Both the position numbers and the translations under genes were made by a program. Below the pieces are notes generated by a model. The model was not told the origin of the DNA, ran no database searches, and saw nothing but the letters and a program-made list of their open reading frames with translations. A stretch of DNA of 64,000 bases from Bin87 sp963692995. GTDB lineage: Bacteria; Chloroflexota; Dehalococcoidia; Lucifugimonadales; UBA3495. The stretch covers positions 1,240,001 to 1,304,000 of the forward strand of contig OY843611.1 of NCBI GenBank assembly GCA_963692995.1, given 5' to 3'. This document shows positions 62,814 to 64,000 of this stretch, in pieces (position 1 is the first letter of the stretch; every line of letters begins with the position of its first letter).

Positions 62814-63571
62814 TTCATGGCAATCAATTCCCCGCTCAGTACCAGGAAATGGTCGTACAAGCCCGACGGGACGGGCACGACCAGGTGGACGGTAGCCCGC
62901 TCGGTGCTGTTGAGGCGCAAAGCGGAAGCCGGGATGACCTCGCTGTGAGTGGCAGCGTAAAGGTAGTTTCGCTCGGGGGTGTTGACGAACATCAGCACTT
63001 CTTCGCCGCCCTCCAACAATTCTCCCGAGCGGGACAGGCTACTGAAACTGTGGGAGCCCTTCCCGGCCGGGCCAAAGAGCCACATGGCCCCGCGCTCTCC
63101 CGGATTGGCAGAAACCGCCGCGTAGCCCGCCGCCGGATTGTCGGCGGAAGCGTAGCTGGCAATTGTGCTGCCGGTAACTCTCAATCCGTCCAGTTTCACG
63201 TCGATGCCCAACCCTGGAATTATCAAGCGAGAAGCCGGGGGTTGCGTACCCACCGGCCAGGCGGCGTTGCTGGGCATGGGGTTGTAGCCCAACTCCTCGA
63301 TCCGCTGATCAAATGCGCCGGCGGGCAGGGTAACGGAAGATACGCCAACTCCGTTGTCGATAGTAGTAGGGGAAGCTTCCAGCAGAACAGCGCCCGGGGC
63401 CCGGGCAGCGTAGTCATCCAGACTTGATCGGAGCCAGAAGAGGTGACCATAGTAGGCGATTCCGGCGGCGCACAGCAACCCGCCGGCGATCAGGAGTGAT
63501 ATCCCGGCCCAGCGCAAGCCGTAGTGCTGAGCGCGGCTGCGCATCTGCATATAGTCCAGTCCAATCTGCAT
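62810..63571 (-). CDS. Sortase-fold protein lacking catalytic residues
   Basis: 253 residues: a hydrophobic helix (about residues 20-40), then a beta-rich domain that follows sortase order: RLIIPGLGIDVKL; GERGAMWLFGPAGKGSHSF; LLEGGEEVLMFVN; NYLYAATHSEVIPA; ATVHLVVPVPSGLYDHFLV. The catalytic His (usual 'GHR') is Pro in LFGPAG, the TLxTC Cys is Val, and the late Arg is not seen. It is probably a membrane-tethered binding or scaffold protein. ATG 63571 follows GGGGA. Convergent with the CBS gene, overlapping by four bases. Confidence 0.6.
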   Translation of the reverse strand: MQIGLDYMQMRSRAQHYGLRWAGISLLIAGGLLCAAGIAYYGHLFWLRSSLDDYAARAPGAVLLEASPTTIDNGVGVSSVTLPAGAFDQRIEELGYNPMPSNAAWPVGTQPPASRLIIPGLGIDVKLDGLRVTGSTIASYASADNPAAGYAAVSANPGERGAMWLFGPAGKGSHSFSSLSRSGELLEGGEEVLMFVNTPERNYLYAATHSEVIPASALRLNSTERATVHLVVPVPSGLYDHFLVLSGELIAMN

Positions 63572-63693
63572 ATCGAAGTCCCCAATGCGGTACGGGTTGT
63601 CGGCGCCGCCGGTTATCGGCCCACGCCCCCAAAGACAAGAACATTCCGCCGGCGCGCCATCGGGATGGGCCGGCTCCGCAGGTTCCGGTCGGA

Positions 63694-63891
63694 TCAGTGC
63701 CGACCGGCGCGGATCGGTTCGTTCACGAAGATATCGCCGTTGCGGATTTTGATGTTGTAACCGCAACCGGGATTGGTGCAAGTCCAAGCTTTATAATGGA
63801 CTGGCGCGCCTTGCGCTCCGTAATCAGACAAAGGCACCAAAGTGCCTACGTTACACTGCTGACAAACTGGCAACTCCATAGCTTCTACCAA
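63694..63891 (-). CDS. Small zinc-ribbon protein
   Basis: 65 residues with CQQC and CTNPGC, a four-Cys zinc ribbon of the FYDLN/rubredoxin-like kind. Start is TTG 63891, because AAGGGAGGT stands six bases before it; an ATG lies twelve bases later without such a site. Function unknown; such short proteins may serve as regulators or zinc donors. It is upstream of the sortase-fold gene on the same strand, 122 bases apart. Confidence 0.72.
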   Translation of the reverse strand: MVEAMELPVCQQCNVGTLVPLSDYGAQGAPVHYKAWTCTNPGCGYNIKIRNGDIFVNEPIRAGRH

Positions 63892-64000
63892 GGTGCGACC
63901 TCCCTTATCCGGGTCTTACCGGATTTGCAAGAGGAAGTATAGCGATTTTCCTGAATTGATTGCCTACGCAGGGGGATACACTTTTAGCAGTTTATTCACG

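Overview
The window is GC-rich, densely coded DNA from an aerobic or facultatively aerobic bacterium, most likely an uncultivated Chloroflexota lineage of the Dehalococcoidia/SAR202 type. That placement is an inference. It rests on an alternative complex III next to a system I cytochrome c maturation cluster, on a large set of flavin, SDR, GMC, LLM and acyl-CoA oxidoreductases next to hyuAB, DUF1501 and DUF1800 genes, and on palindromic repeats scattered between genes. No rRNA, tRNA, CRISPR array or complete insertion sequence was seen.

Layout. 1-4.6 kb (+): the end of actB, two NrfD-like quinol-oxidising membrane subunits, two tandem ActD paralogues and a lipoprotein cytochrome c (ActE). 4.66-5.3 kb: a broken DNA methyltransferase. 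5.3-10.5 kb (+): ccmH, ccmF, a ccmI-like gene, two proteins of unknown function and ccmG. 10.5-15.7 kb: a ROK sugar kinase, an SDR with altered active site, two oligopeptide-type ABC ATPases without permeases, and a secreted FN3 protein. 15.8-21.1 kb (+): housekeeping genes mnmA, rnhB, yraN and apt, then a metallo-hydrolase, an unknown protein and a site-2 protease. 21.2-24.0 kb: a flavin-binding PPOX protein, a short lipoprotein behind a strong promoter and a membrane-anchored beta-propeller. 24.0-46.4 kb is almost entirely minus strand and catabolic: SDRs, lactonase, LLM oxidoreductase, two GMC oxidoreductases, isochorismatase-type hydrolase, NHL protein, DUF1501/DUF1800 pair, PPOX, MetE-like protein, M19 dipeptidase, Fe-ADH-like protein, DinB, enoyl-CoA hydratase and acyl-CoA dehydrogenase; an S9 peptidase on the plus strand breaks the series. 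46.4-52 kb (-): panB with a DUF2520 Rossmann protein, P1 peptidase, sbcD and a uracil-DNA glycosylase. 52-57.9 kb: hyuA and hyuB, split by an accessory block (PIG-L deacetylase, HEPN-like gene, Panacea-type toxin-antitoxin pair). 58-64 kb: alaX, dnaN, glmU, a CorC-like CBS protein, an inactive-looking sortase-fold protein and a zinc ribbon.

How the genes work together. The act genes form a quinol:cytochrome c oxidoreductase, and the ccm genes next to it would attach haem to its cytochromes. The minus-strand catabolic block reads as a scavenging region of many one- or two-gene units, most with their own strong Shine-Dalgarno site, separated by palindromic repeats that often sit just upstream of start codons. 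The most interesting candidates are the Panacea TA island inside the hyu locus, the DUF2520-panB pair (possible alternative ketopantoate reductase), the sortase-fold protein that has lost its catalytic residues, the metal-ligand-poor Fe-ADH homologue, and the two unknown proteins inside the ccm cluster.
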